The position numbers and the translations under genes are program-made. Below the pieces are notes generated by a model. That model was not told the DNA's origin. It saw nothing but the letters and a program-made list of their open reading frames with translations, and did not search any database. Positions 1 to 7,273 of a stretch of 11,930 nt of DNA are shown here, piece by piece. Source of the DNA: an uncultured Bacteroidales bacterium (GTDB taxonomy: Bacteria > Bacteroidota > Bacteroidia > Bacteroidales > Marinilabiliaceae); contig CAKUYZ010000055.1 of the NCBI GenBank assembly GCA_934717675.1, forward strand, positions 1-11,930. The letters are read 5' to 3'. The number at the start of each line of letters is the position of its first letter. The first letter of the stretch is position 1.

Positions 1-2
1 TT

Positions 3-1655
3 TCAGCTTTCGGAGGTCAGGATGATGAGGCCATAGCGGATGGTGCGGCGGTGTATGCCGACCTGATTCTTTTCTTGGTCTCAACATCGAGCCCAGGGTC
101 GGACGAGGCGGATTGGTACAGGAAACTGCAAGAGAATGACAAGCCGATAATCTGCGTCTTCAATTATTTCCAGGCGATAAGAGAGGGGGCGTTGCGAGAG
201 CGATCTATCCGAAAGATAGAGGGAATGAATTCGGATGAGGGTCTCAAAGAGTCCATTGAGCAATTCAGGAAGTTCCTTGGAGGGCAAGACATTGAGTATG
301 TTGTGGTGCATCTGCTCTCTAAGTTCTTGGGTTCGCGGCAGAATGACAGGGAGCTGGAGCGCGTCAGCAATTTTGGTGAGCTGGAGGCGCGCATCATAAA
401 GAGGGTGACATATGACGGCCTGCTCTTTCGCCGAAAGTGTTACCTGTCCATCGTGGATGAGCCGATCTTTGGCCAGATGTCTCGGCTTTTCCAGTTCAGC
501 ACCGACCAATATGACCAGTTCAAGCTGGTTGATTCCAAGGCGAGGGAGTTTGATAAGTGGCGAGACGATTTCAACGGCAGGGAGCAGAAAGCACTGGGCG
601 GCGACATTAAGGAGCTGTTCAATAGGATGCGGAGGATGGTGCCAGGCTTTGTGGCGGAGAATGCGGAGAGAAATGACGTGAGCGATCGGTGGAACAGCAG
701 GGTGAAGAGTTTGGGTATAGATGAGGACATTCAGAGTCTGCTAAGCAACATTCAGAAGAAGTGTGAGAAGAATATAAATGACAGATTTAAGGAGTTGGCG
801 TCGGGTCTCAATTTCAGTGTGCGAGCAAGTCTTAAGCCTATGAGGGTCCGTGGTGGCGGAAGCATCACGAATTGGAAGCAAATAGTACGTGTCACGAGCG
901 GTGTGGCAGCTGCGGTTTTGACGGGGATTGCTTTGGCTGGAATTCCAGTTGTCGGATGGATTGCATTGGGGGTGGGACTGTTGGGAGAGCTTTTCTATAA
1001 GCTTTTTAGTTCTAAAGAAAGCAAGCAGCGTGAGCAACGAGCCGCGATGACCGAAAAGCTGATGCGCTCAATCAACAAGATGGAATATGAGACACAAAAT
1101 AACGCATATGAGTGGTACAAGGAGAACATTTATAAAATGCAATCTGACGCTTATGGCCGTCTCCGCCTGTTGTCCGGCAGCCTGCTCTCTTTGACAAATT
1201 CCGAGAGAGAGCTTGCGCTGAACTATTGCGCCAATCACACAGAAATCTCGCGCAAGCTCGTGGAACTCGCATTGGAGAGCTGCCGTGATGTACCCAACGT
1301 GGCTGACAAGATTGTCAAGGTGGCACGCGTCCCGGCCAAGCGTTGCGTGATTGTGCTGAAGGAGAAGTGCCTGGATGGCAAGACAAGGCATTTGCTGGAA
1401 AGCAAATTGGGCAATGGTGAGAAGGTGTTTCCCCTTATGCTGAGGGACAATTTCCCTTTGCACAACCAGGCAAATTACCTTATGCGGTTCTTTGGCTTGG
1501 AGGTCAAGTGCTTCGCCGCCACCGTAAACGACGGGCGTACGCAGGTCATCTACATTCCAAAGCGAAACTATACGGAGGAGGAGCAAGACTCCATCATCCT
1601 CGCAGAGCAAATTCTTAACACTCACATAATTCCCAAGGCTTATGGAGAACATTAA
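3..1655 (+). CDS. Membrane-segment GTPase, dynamin/HSR1-like, 5'-truncated by window edge
   Basis: The frame is open from the left edge with no start needed; a GTG at 51 is only an internal codon, because the frame upstream (Ser-Ala-Phe-Gly-Gly-Gln-Asp-Asp-Glu) reads like the loop just after a G3 DxxG motif. The P-loop and G3 should lie left of the window. Seen: a hydrophobic strand ADLILFLV (about 57-80), then KPIICVFNY in the G4 position, with Asn kept but no NKxD. About 230 mostly charged, helical residues follow, then a hydrophobic Gly/Ala-rich hairpin (about 891-989), a charged stretch with KQREQ, and a C-terminal region of about 115 residues that looks alpha/beta. Similar GTPases with Leu/Phe-Asn in place of NKxD are known among bacterial HSR1-like proteins. 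The 14-nt overlap with the LeoA-family gene implies co-expression, so a LeoB/LeoC-like partner role is a reasonable inference. Sure of a GTPase, unsure of the subfamily. Confidence 0.8.
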   Translation, partial: SAFGGQDDEAIADGAAVYADLILFLVSTSSPGSDEADWYRKLQENDKPIICVFNYFQAIREGALRERSIRKIEGMNSDEGLKESIEQFRKFLGGQDIEYVVVHLLSKFLGSRQNDRELERVSNFGELEARIIKRVTYDGLLFRRKCYLSIVDEPIFGQMSRLFQFSTDQYDQFKLVDSKAREFDKWRDDFNGREQKALGGDIKELFNRMRRMVPGFVAENAERNDVSDRWNSRVKSLGIDEDIQSLLSNIQKKCEKNINDRFKELASGLNFSVRASLKPMRVRGGGSITNWKQIVRVTSGVAAAVLTGIALAGIPVVGWIALGVGLLGELFYKLFSSKESKQREQRAAMTEKLMRSINKMEYETQNNAYEWYKENIYKMQSDAYGRLRLLSGSLLSLTNSERELALNYCANHTEISRKLVELALESCRDVPNVADKIVKVARVPAKRCVIVLKEKCLDGKTRHLLESKLGNGEKVFPLMLRDNFPLHNQANYLMRFFGLEVKCFAATVNDGRTQVIYIPKRNYTEEEQDSIILAEQILNTHIIPKAYGEH

Positions 1656-3360
1656 GCTTGTAGATTTGTCAAGTAAGGCGTTGGCTTTGTTTGGCGAGGT
1701 CCGAGATATTTTGTCCCGTTCTGCTAATCCCGATTTGAGAGCCATGAAATCAAAGGTGCCAACATCTATAGAGGATGACGGCCGTAAGATTAATGTGGTC
1801 TTTGCGGGAGAATATGGTGCCGGCAAGTCCACCATCATATCTCTCCTCACGGGCAAGAAACTTGAGATAGGCGGAGGCGTGACAACGCAGAAATGCTCCA
1901 CTTTTGACTGGAACGGCATCACAGTGACCGATACGCCGGGCGTCCATAACCAAGGGCGCTCCGACCATGACAAAATAACCTACGATGCCATAGCCAAAGC
2001 TGACCTTATCATCTTCGTAACCACGGTAAAAGGTTTTAGCGAACTTGTGGGCCGACATTTCCGTGAACTCATCATAGACCGCCATAAGGGTCAGGAAATG
2101 ATGCTCGTTGTCAACAAGATGAATGAGATGAGGGATGGCAACACGCCCGAGATGCGCAAGGCTGTTGGCAAAAGCATTGCCGAAGTGCTGGCCCCTGAGT
2201 ATAAGCCGGAGGATTTTTACACCAGTTATATTGACGCCGAGTGCTATTCCGACTCCCTGAAAGAGAAGAACCCAGCCTTTAAGCGAGAGCTGGAGAACGA
2301 GGGTTGTTGGGATCAGCTGATTAGCAACATCAACAAGTTCGTTGCCGACAAGAAAGTGATGGGGCGTCAGACGTCCGCGCTCTTTGAGCTGGAGCAAGTG
2401 CTTGTCGATGCCAACGGTGCGTTCAAGAGTGGTGATCTTTGTGTTGACGGCTCCGTCCAGATCCTTAACACGCAGAGGCGCATGCTCCTGGAGTTTGGCG
2501 AGAACATTCGCCAGCGCAGCCGTCGAATCATAAGTGACAAGGCGCAACAGGTTCGTGACAATGGCGAGGCCGTGGCCTCCGCGCTGTCGTCTTCGTCCAA
2601 TGGTGATGTTTTCACCCGTATGGTGGAGGCCAAGTATGACGAGGTGAACGAAATTTCGCAAGAGGCGTTCGCTGAGTTGGAGAAGGAGATCTCGGACGAG
2701 TCGTCAAAATTGGAGAAAGAGGTGTCAAGTTTTGCCACCTCTCCATTTGTTGGTCAGGTGAAGAGTGCCATTGAGGTGGAGTATGGCCACATAGACTGGG
2801 GCGGTGGCAAGGCTGGCAACGTTGAGCGATACGCAAAGAAAATCGGGGATTTTGGCGGTTGGCTCGCCAAGATGTCTGGTTGCAAAACCGCGACATTTTC
2901 GCAGATGATGCACGCCTCCACATTCTCCGGATCCTCGATGCACAAGGCGGTATACTCGGTCGGCAAGTTCTTTGGGCATAAGTTTAAGCCTTGGGGTGCC
3001 GCCAAGCTTGCCGGTAGGTTTGGAATGGCAGGTAAAATTCTTGGAATTGGAGGCGCAGTCATTAGTGTCGCACTCTCATTGTACGGCTGGTGGCAAGAAA
3101 ACAAGCAGGAGAAACAACGCGAGCAAGCAAGGTCTGACATACGCGGCGGCTTCAATGAGGCCGCGAGACTACTGGAAAACAACTATAAGGAGCAGCTGGA
3201 AAAGTGGTTGGCCGACAACGTAGGCAGTGAGATACATGAGATAGACAGTCAAGTTGACGAACTCCGCAATATGCGCCAAGTGCATGACGCGGAAGGCGAC
3301 AAGTTGAAATCTCTCTTGGTCAAGACGCGCGATATGATTTCTCGTGTGCAGCTAGGCTAG
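1642..3360 (+). CDS. LeoA/HP0731-family dynamin-like GTPase
   Basis: The 572-residue product is close to the roughly 570 residues I recall for ETEC LeoA, a bacterial dynamin-like protein linked to toxin output and encoded with LeoB and LeoC. Visible motifs: P-loop GEYGAGKST (residues 56-64), G2 Thr in GVTTQKC (79-85), G3 DTPG (97-100) followed by VHNQGRSDHDKITYDAI, the ADLIIFV strand, and G4 NKMN (158-161) after MLLVV. The last G4 position is Asn instead of Asp. The stretch HDxITYxAIxxADL with a later NKM matches my memory of the LeoA/HP0731 family. After a long helical middle region comes a hydrophobic segment (about 452-484) ending in YGWW, then KQEKQREQ and a helical C-terminus. The start overlaps the previous gene by 14 nt with AAGG just upstream. 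A strong terminator follows. GTP binding is likely; hydrolysis may be weak or need partners. Confidence 0.85.
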   Translation: MENIKLVDLSSKALALFGEVRDILSRSANPDLRAMKSKVPTSIEDDGRKINVVFAGEYGAGKSTIISLLTGKKLEIGGGVTTQKCSTFDWNGITVTDTPGVHNQGRSDHDKITYDAIAKADLIIFVTTVKGFSELVGRHFRELIIDRHKGQEMMLVVNKMNEMRDGNTPEMRKAVGKSIAEVLAPEYKPEDFYTSYIDAECYSDSLKEKNPAFKRELENEGCWDQLISNINKFVADKKVMGRQTSALFELEQVLVDANGAFKSGDLCVDGSVQILNTQRRMLLEFGENIRQRSRRIISDKAQQVRDNGEAVASALSSSSNGDVFTRMVEAKYDEVNEISQEAFAELEKEISDESSKLEKEVSSFATSPFVGQVKSAIEVEYGHIDWGGGKAGNVERYAKKIGDFGGWLAKMSGCKTATFSQMMHASTFSGSSMHKAVYSVGKFFGHKFKPWGAAKLAGRFGMAGKILGIGGAVISVALSLYGWWQENKQEKQREQARSDIRGGFNEAARLLENNYKEQLEKWLADNVGSEIHEIDSQVDELRNMRQVHDAEGDKLKSLLVKTRDMISRVQLG

Positions 3361-3381
3361 ATTTGGCCGCGAAGATATGTG

Positions 3382-3416
3382 AGCCACACCCCGACATTTC
3401 GGGGTGTGGCTTTTTT
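3382..3416 (+). terminator. Rho-independent terminator after the LeoA-like gene
   Basis: A perfect 12-bp stem GCCACACCCCGA / TCGGGGTGTGGC (3383-3394 with 3399-3410), extended by one A-T pair, with a CATT loop, followed at once by six T residues (3411-3416). It lies about 20 nt after the stop codon of the LeoA-family gene and should end unit 1. Confidence 0.93.
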
Positions 3417-3434
3417 ATGATCCCGCTGTTCCGT

Positions 3435-3487
3435 GACACGGCATTCATACCGTCTCCACATATTGTTTCCTCTCTCCCGCCACGGTC
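3435..3487 (+). repeat. Decayed copy of the GTAGAGACG palindromic repeat
   Basis: GACACGGCATTCATACCGTCTCCAC-like sequence at 3435-3459 parallels the right half of the intact repeats (GACACGGCA, then CGCGTGCC, then GCCTCTAC), with the palindrome core degraded. Further on, TCTCCCGCCACGGTC (3473-3487) is a 15-nt exact match to the inner left half of copy A (10163-10177). The order, right half then left half, is that of a tandem array with the linker shortened and the first palindrome lost. Confidence 0.5.
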
Positions 3488-3645
3488 AGAAAAATCCCTC
3501 CCCCTCCCCAAATCACGTCTTCCCCGCCCCACATCCGCGGTCCTCCGCCCCAAAATCCCACAAGACCCCCGCGGAATAGTGAAAATCTAATTATGAATAA
3601 AAAAAAACGCTAATCTAATTTCTAAGACCATTACCTTTATGAAAA

Positions 3646-3724
3646 GTGTGGTGGCCGAGCCGCGGCGCATGACCGTGCCGAGGGCGAGAGGCGCGCCGCG
3701 CAAGACAGGCTTTCACATTGCCAC
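3646..3724 (+). promoter_or_regulatory. Candidate structured leader RNA upstream of the second GTPase unit
   Basis: Possible nested pairing: CGCGGCGC (3661-3668) with GCGCCGCG (3693-3700), eight perfect G-C pairs; an outer GTGTG (3646-3650) with CACAT (3714-3718, one G-U pair); and alternatively GTGGC (3651-3655) with GCCAC (3720-3724). It sits downstream of the A/T-rich promoter-like stretch and ends about 30 nt before the next ATG. It matches no riboswitch class I know, and GC-rich sequence can pair by chance. Confidence 0.25.
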
Positions 3725-3756
3725 AACAAAACAGTCAGAGTCAAAAATAGTCAACG

Positions 3757-5466
3757 ATGACCAGCATCATTCAGAAGGTGGAGGACGGAATCCGCCGCGC
3801 CAAGCAGATTGTAGGCGACCAGCTGCCCGTCAAGGAGCAGGTGACCAAGTTTAACGCCGAGGCCGACGGCCTCCTAGCGCAGGTGCAGGAGAGCGCGCTG
3901 CTCAAGATCCCTTTCCTCGGCGGCTTCAACGCCGGCAAGAGCGAGCTGCTCAACACCATAATAGGCAAGCGGATTCTCCCCACCGCCATTCTGCCAGAGA
4001 CGGCCGTGGCCTATGAGATATATTACTCCCAGGCTGAGAAGGTGGATCTCTTCTCGGCCGACGGCAAGCTGAAGCAGACCGTGGGTCTTGACGGCATCAA
4101 GGGTCTCAGCACCACGCCTGGCGACCTGGCCCGCGTCTACGTTGACAGCCCCGACGTAAAGAGCCTCAACGACCGCGGCCTGGCCCTGGTGGACATGCCG
4201 GGCGTCAACTCCGGCATCGAGGCGCACGATAAGGCCATAAACAACTACATCGGCAACGCCGCCGCTTTCTTCTATTTCGTCGACGTCCAGTTCGGCACTC
4301 TCACGCTCAGCGACTTGGGCTTCATCAAGGAGTTCCGTCAATATGGGGCCGATGTCCGCGTCTTCGTGAGCAAGGTGGACACCAAGCCGGCCGAGGAGGC
4401 CGAGAGCGTGCGCAAGCACGTTGAGGGTTTGGTGAGGGGCTGCGGCATTGCCGACGCCGCCGTTGGCCGAGTCAGCGCGGTGGACGAGCAGGTGGGGGCG
4501 GGCGATGTCATTGCCGCCCTGAAGGGCATAGATGTGGAGCTGTTGCGCCGCCAGCGCGTCTTTGACGGTTTCGCCAGGCTCATTGACGGTGCGGCAGGGC
4601 AGTTTGACGCCCAGGCCGCGCTGGCCAAGAGCCAGGGCAAGGACTTGTCGCAGTCCATCGCTGCCCTCCAAGACCAGCGCGACAACATCCTCGCCTCGCT
4701 GGAGGCCAACAGACAAGGCGCGCAAGATGCCGAGTCGTCGGCCGAGGACATTGTCCACGACGTGCGCGAGGCCCTATTCAACAACGTCTACAGCATAGCC
4801 CGCCAAATTGTGGATAACGGAGACAACAAAGACGCCGCAGGCAACGCCATCCTCTCCGTCATCAAGCCCGTCATTGTCAACTCTTTCAAGCGCGAGATGA
4901 CGGAATATGCCGATGATCTCACCCAGTGCGTCAAGGACTCTGTGGAGCGGGTCCGCGATGTGGTGAACAAGGATATGTCCGAGACGGGCGAGTTCGTCTT
5001 GTCGCTCATTGACAAGGTTGGCGGTTTCGATGTGGTGGGCAAGGCCATCACCGTTTTCTTGGCCAAGATGGGTGTCAAGTTCGCCGGCAAGGCTTTGGGC
5101 GGCGCGCTCACTTTCATCAACCCCATTGTGGGCGTGCTTGTCATGTTCTTGCCAGAAATCTTGAGCTGGCTTTTTAGCGACAGCAAGGAGAAGAAGACCC
5201 AGAAAGTGGAGGAAAAGCTCCAGCGCGAGGTCATTGACAATATCTGCTCCAAGCTTCGCCCCGAGATTGTCAAGATGGTTGAGGATGGCCGCTCCGAGGC
5301 CTACGCCTCCATGAAGGCCGAGGTCGACGCCCAGGTGGCCAAGATTGATGACAACATACGCGCCGCCCAGCAGAGCCAGGCGGCAAGCGAGGCCGAGCGC
5401 GATGCCAAAGTGGCCGCTTTCACAAAGGCCAAGGAGGAGATTGTGGCTCTGAAAGAACAAATCTAA
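3757..5466 (+). CDS. Dynamin-family GTPase with C-terminal membrane segment
   Basis: The 569-residue protein has a complete G domain: P-loop GGFNAGKS (residues 55-62), G2 Thr in LPETAVAYEI (79-88), G3 DMPG (146-149) and canonical G4 SKVD (205-208). The 'FNAGKSELLN ... LPETAV' pattern is typical of bacterial dynamin-like proteins. A helical stalk-like region (about 265-425) follows, then a long hydrophobic segment (427-472) with a Pro-containing turn and a WLF end, then SDSKEKKTQK and a coiled coil rich in Ala/Glu/Lys (about 480-569). This layout (G domain, stalk, membrane paddle, returning helix) matches the two upstream GTPases. The start lacks a Shine-Dalgarno sequence, but no better in-frame ATG is seen and the N-terminal helix before the P-loop is of normal length. 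It is first in unit 2, 12 nt before the ankyrin GTPase. More GC-rich in appearance than genes 1 and 7. Confidence 0.9.
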   Translation: MTSIIQKVEDGIRRAKQIVGDQLPVKEQVTKFNAEADGLLAQVQESALLKIPFLGGFNAGKSELLNTIIGKRILPTAILPETAVAYEIYYSQAEKVDLFSADGKLKQTVGLDGIKGLSTTPGDLARVYVDSPDVKSLNDRGLALVDMPGVNSGIEAHDKAINNYIGNAAAFFYFVDVQFGTLTLSDLGFIKEFRQYGADVRVFVSKVDTKPAEEAESVRKHVEGLVRGCGIADAAVGRVSAVDEQVGAGDVIAALKGIDVELLRRQRVFDGFARLIDGAAGQFDAQAALAKSQGKDLSQSIAALQDQRDNILASLEANRQGAQDAESSAEDIVHDVREALFNNVYSIARQIVDNGDNKDAAGNAILSVIKPVIVNSFKREMTEYADDLTQCVKDSVERVRDVVNKDMSETGEFVLSLIDKVGGFDVVGKAITVFLAKMGVKFAGKALGGALTFINPIVGVLVMFLPEILSWLFSDSKEKKTQKVEEKLQREVIDNICSKLRPEIVKMVEDGRSEAYASMKAEVDAQVAKIDDNIRAAQQSQAASEAERDAKVAAFTKAKEEIVALKEQI

Positions 5467-5470
5467 GCGC

Positions 5471-5474
5471 AGGA
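5471..5474 (+). promoter_or_regulatory. Shine-Dalgarno-like AGGA before the ankyrin GTPase
   Basis: AGGA with a 4-nt spacer before the ATG at 5479. It is one of the few recognisable ribosome sites in the window and supports this start over the in-frame Met at residue 62. Confidence 0.4.
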
Positions 5475-5478
5475 AAAT

Positions 5479-7248
5479 ATGGGAAGCATTCTGGAGCAAT
5501 TGGCCAAGCAGCTTGGCAAGAAATCCACAGCCAATGTCTTGCGCGTCAGTCGTTTTGAAGACCCTGTGCCAACGTTGGAACTTATTTCGCACATATGCAG
5601 CGCGCCAGAGGCTCCGTCACTAGGGGAGTGCTTTGCGTCGTATCGCAAAGGGGTTGGTGAGATGGAACAGGAATCCAGTAAGGCTAAGTATCTGTACTAT
5701 AAAGATGTTTTCACCTATGAGCTAAGGAATTACGGTAAAAGGCTGCAGTCTGACATTGAGAATGGTTCTTATAAGTCTGGCGGTGTCAAGGTGGCCGTGG
5801 CTGGCGGCTATTCAGCCGGCAAGTCCACTTTCCTCAACTGCATAACCAAGTCTGGCAAGCTCTTGCCTGTGGGCATTGAGCCGACTTCGGTGGTGATGAC
5901 TTTCGTCAACTGCTCATGCGACAACAAGAGCGTTGCCGTGCGCGGCGAGAACGTTGCGGGAAACAGGGTTCTGCTCTCGACAGATGTCTTGGAAAGCATA
6001 CGCCACACCTCGGCGGGGCAGAACTCCGTGGCGGGAGTGCTGAATAAACTTATTGTTGACATTCCTGCCGCTGATGATTATATGGATGGCATTGTGTTTA
6101 TCGACACGCCAGGCTATAACAACTCGGCCTCGAAAGACATTGGCGACGCGTCGTCGGATCGTGATGTCGCCCTCTCCTGCTTTGATGAGGCAGACTTCGT
6201 CTTGTGGTGCGTAGACGTGCAGAAAGGAACGGTGGGCAAATCCGACCTCGACGTACTTGACAAACGAGTGAAAAAAGGCGAGAGGCGTACGCCATACGCC
6301 CTTGTGGTCACTAAGTCCAGTCTCAAGTCGCCAGGGGAGCTCGTGAATGTGATGCGCCAGATGCGCAAGGCCTGCGTCGACCGTTTTGGCGAGGCCGACG
6401 CCCCCGCCGCCGTCATCTGCTTCGACCGCACTGAGAATGGCTTCGTGTTTGGCGCGCTAGACGGGCTTAAAATACAAGGTCTCTTCGATATGATTCGTGA
6501 GCAAAGCTCGAAGTCTGCTTCCGTGACTGATTACCAGGGTCTTGTTAGGAAGTGTTTTGAAGACGAGCGGGCGGTCTCGAAAAAGTGCTGCGAAGAACAA
6601 GATGAGAAAAGGGTTAAAGCATTGAGGTTTAGAAATAGCCTGTCAAACCTTTCTCATAAATATGACGGTGTTATTGGTACAAGTTCGATAAGCATTTGCA
6701 ATGAGGCGCAGAGTGAATTTGAGGGTATGGTTTCAGAGTGCAAGGCCATTCTAGATCGTGAGGAAGACTTTCAAAAGTTTCTAGACAAATGGAAGCCAAC
6801 GTTGCTCAATAAACTTAGCGAGGCTGCGGATGATGCCATACGCATCCGCGAGTCTTTCCTCCAAAAGCTTCGCCCGCCCGAGCCTATGCTCGTGGAGGGG
6901 TCGGTGTTCGACGCCATAGGCGGCGGAGACTATCAGCTCTTCCTGCGGTGCTTTGACAAGGGCGTGGACCTGGCATCCACCAACAGTGGCGGCTACAATG
7001 TCTTGACCTATGTGGCTCATGTGGGCGACACACCCATGATGCGCTTCCTCATAAAGCATGATGCCGACCTCTCCCTGACCGACGCCAATGGCCGCGACGC
7101 ACTGGCCGAGGCCGCGGCGTGCCACTTCCGCGACGTGTGCGAGATGCTGCTCGAGGCGGACGGCTCGCTCGCCGCGGGCCGTAAAGACGAGCTGACGCAA
7201 GCGGCAAATAATGACGACTTCGTCAAGTGGTTGACCAACAAACTGTAA
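5479..7248 (+). CDS. GTPase with C-terminal ankyrin repeats
   Basis: The 589-residue protein has about 100 helical N-terminal residues, then a G domain: P-loop GGYSAGKST (109-117), G2 Thr in EPTSVVMTF (134-142), G3 DTPG (209-212) and TKSS (278-281) at the G4 position after YALVV, so the base-specifying Asp is missing. A helical region (about 345-465) follows. The C-terminus (about 472-589) reads as ankyrin repeats: a degenerate first unit (SVFDAIGGGDYQLFLRCFDKG), a good second (GGYNVLTYVAHVGDTPMMR, then FLIKHDADLSLTD), a good third (NGRDALAEAAA, then VCEMLLEADGSL) and a short cap. No membrane segment is seen. Ankyrin repeats are protein-binding scaffolds, so this member probably docks a partner or target. 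It lies 12 nt after the previous GTPase and 25 nt before the next. The GTPase call is secure and the ankyrin call strong; its binding partner is unknown. Confidence 0.88.
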   Translation: MGSILEQLAKQLGKKSTANVLRVSRFEDPVPTLELISHICSAPEAPSLGECFASYRKGVGEMEQESSKAKYLYYKDVFTYELRNYGKRLQSDIENGSYKSGGVKVAVAGGYSAGKSTFLNCITKSGKLLPVGIEPTSVVMTFVNCSCDNKSVAVRGENVAGNRVLLSTDVLESIRHTSAGQNSVAGVLNKLIVDIPAADDYMDGIVFIDTPGYNNSASKDIGDASSDRDVALSCFDEADFVLWCVDVQKGTVGKSDLDVLDKRVKKGERRTPYALVVTKSSLKSPGELVNVMRQMRKACVDRFGEADAPAAVICFDRTENGFVFGALDGLKIQGLFDMIREQSSKSASVTDYQGLVRKCFEDERAVSKKCCEEQDEKRVKALRFRNSLSNLSHKYDGVIGTSSISICNEAQSEFEGMVSECKAILDREEDFQKFLDKWKPTLLNKLSEAADDAIRIRESFLQKLRPPEPMLVEGSVFDAIGGGDYQLFLRCFDKGVDLASTNSGGYNVLTYVAHVGDTPMMRFLIKHDADLSLTDANGRDALAEAAACHFRDVCEMLLEADGSLAAGRKDELTQAANNDDFVKWLTNKL

Positions 7249-7273
7249 CCTGCTTTAGATAAGACTCTTCAAG

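Larger units (their letters stand above)
3361..3756. other. Intergenic region between the two GTPase units
   Basis: About 396 nt without a convincing gene. It contains an intrinsic terminator, a decayed copy of the palindromic repeat (about 3435-3487), a pyrimidine-rich stretch (about 3465-3570), an A/T-rich stretch (3580-3640) with a possible Bacteroidota-type -7 element TACCTTTA (3632-3639; consensus TAxxTTTG, no clear -33 TTTG), and a GC-rich leader that can fold. A short frame starting at 3639 runs into the next gene out of frame and shows no family features. Confidence 0.6.

Noticed and set aside
3363..3590. Plus-strand frame of 75 codons after the LeoA-like gene
   Set aside because: It reads through the terminator hairpin and the repeat relic, so its sequence is explained by non-coding elements.
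3639..3854. Plus-strand frame of 71 codons upstream of and overlapping the second membrane GTPase
   Set aside because: It overlaps nearly 100 nt of a secure gene in another frame and its product is Arg/Pro-rich without motif. A short leader peptide within it cannot be excluded.
1068..5592. Long open frames on the minus strand, for example 1068-1973, 1750-2661, 3874-4758 and 4774-5592
   Set aside because: Each lies opposite a well-supported GTPase gene, shows no domain motif, and is explained by the codon bias of the sense gene.
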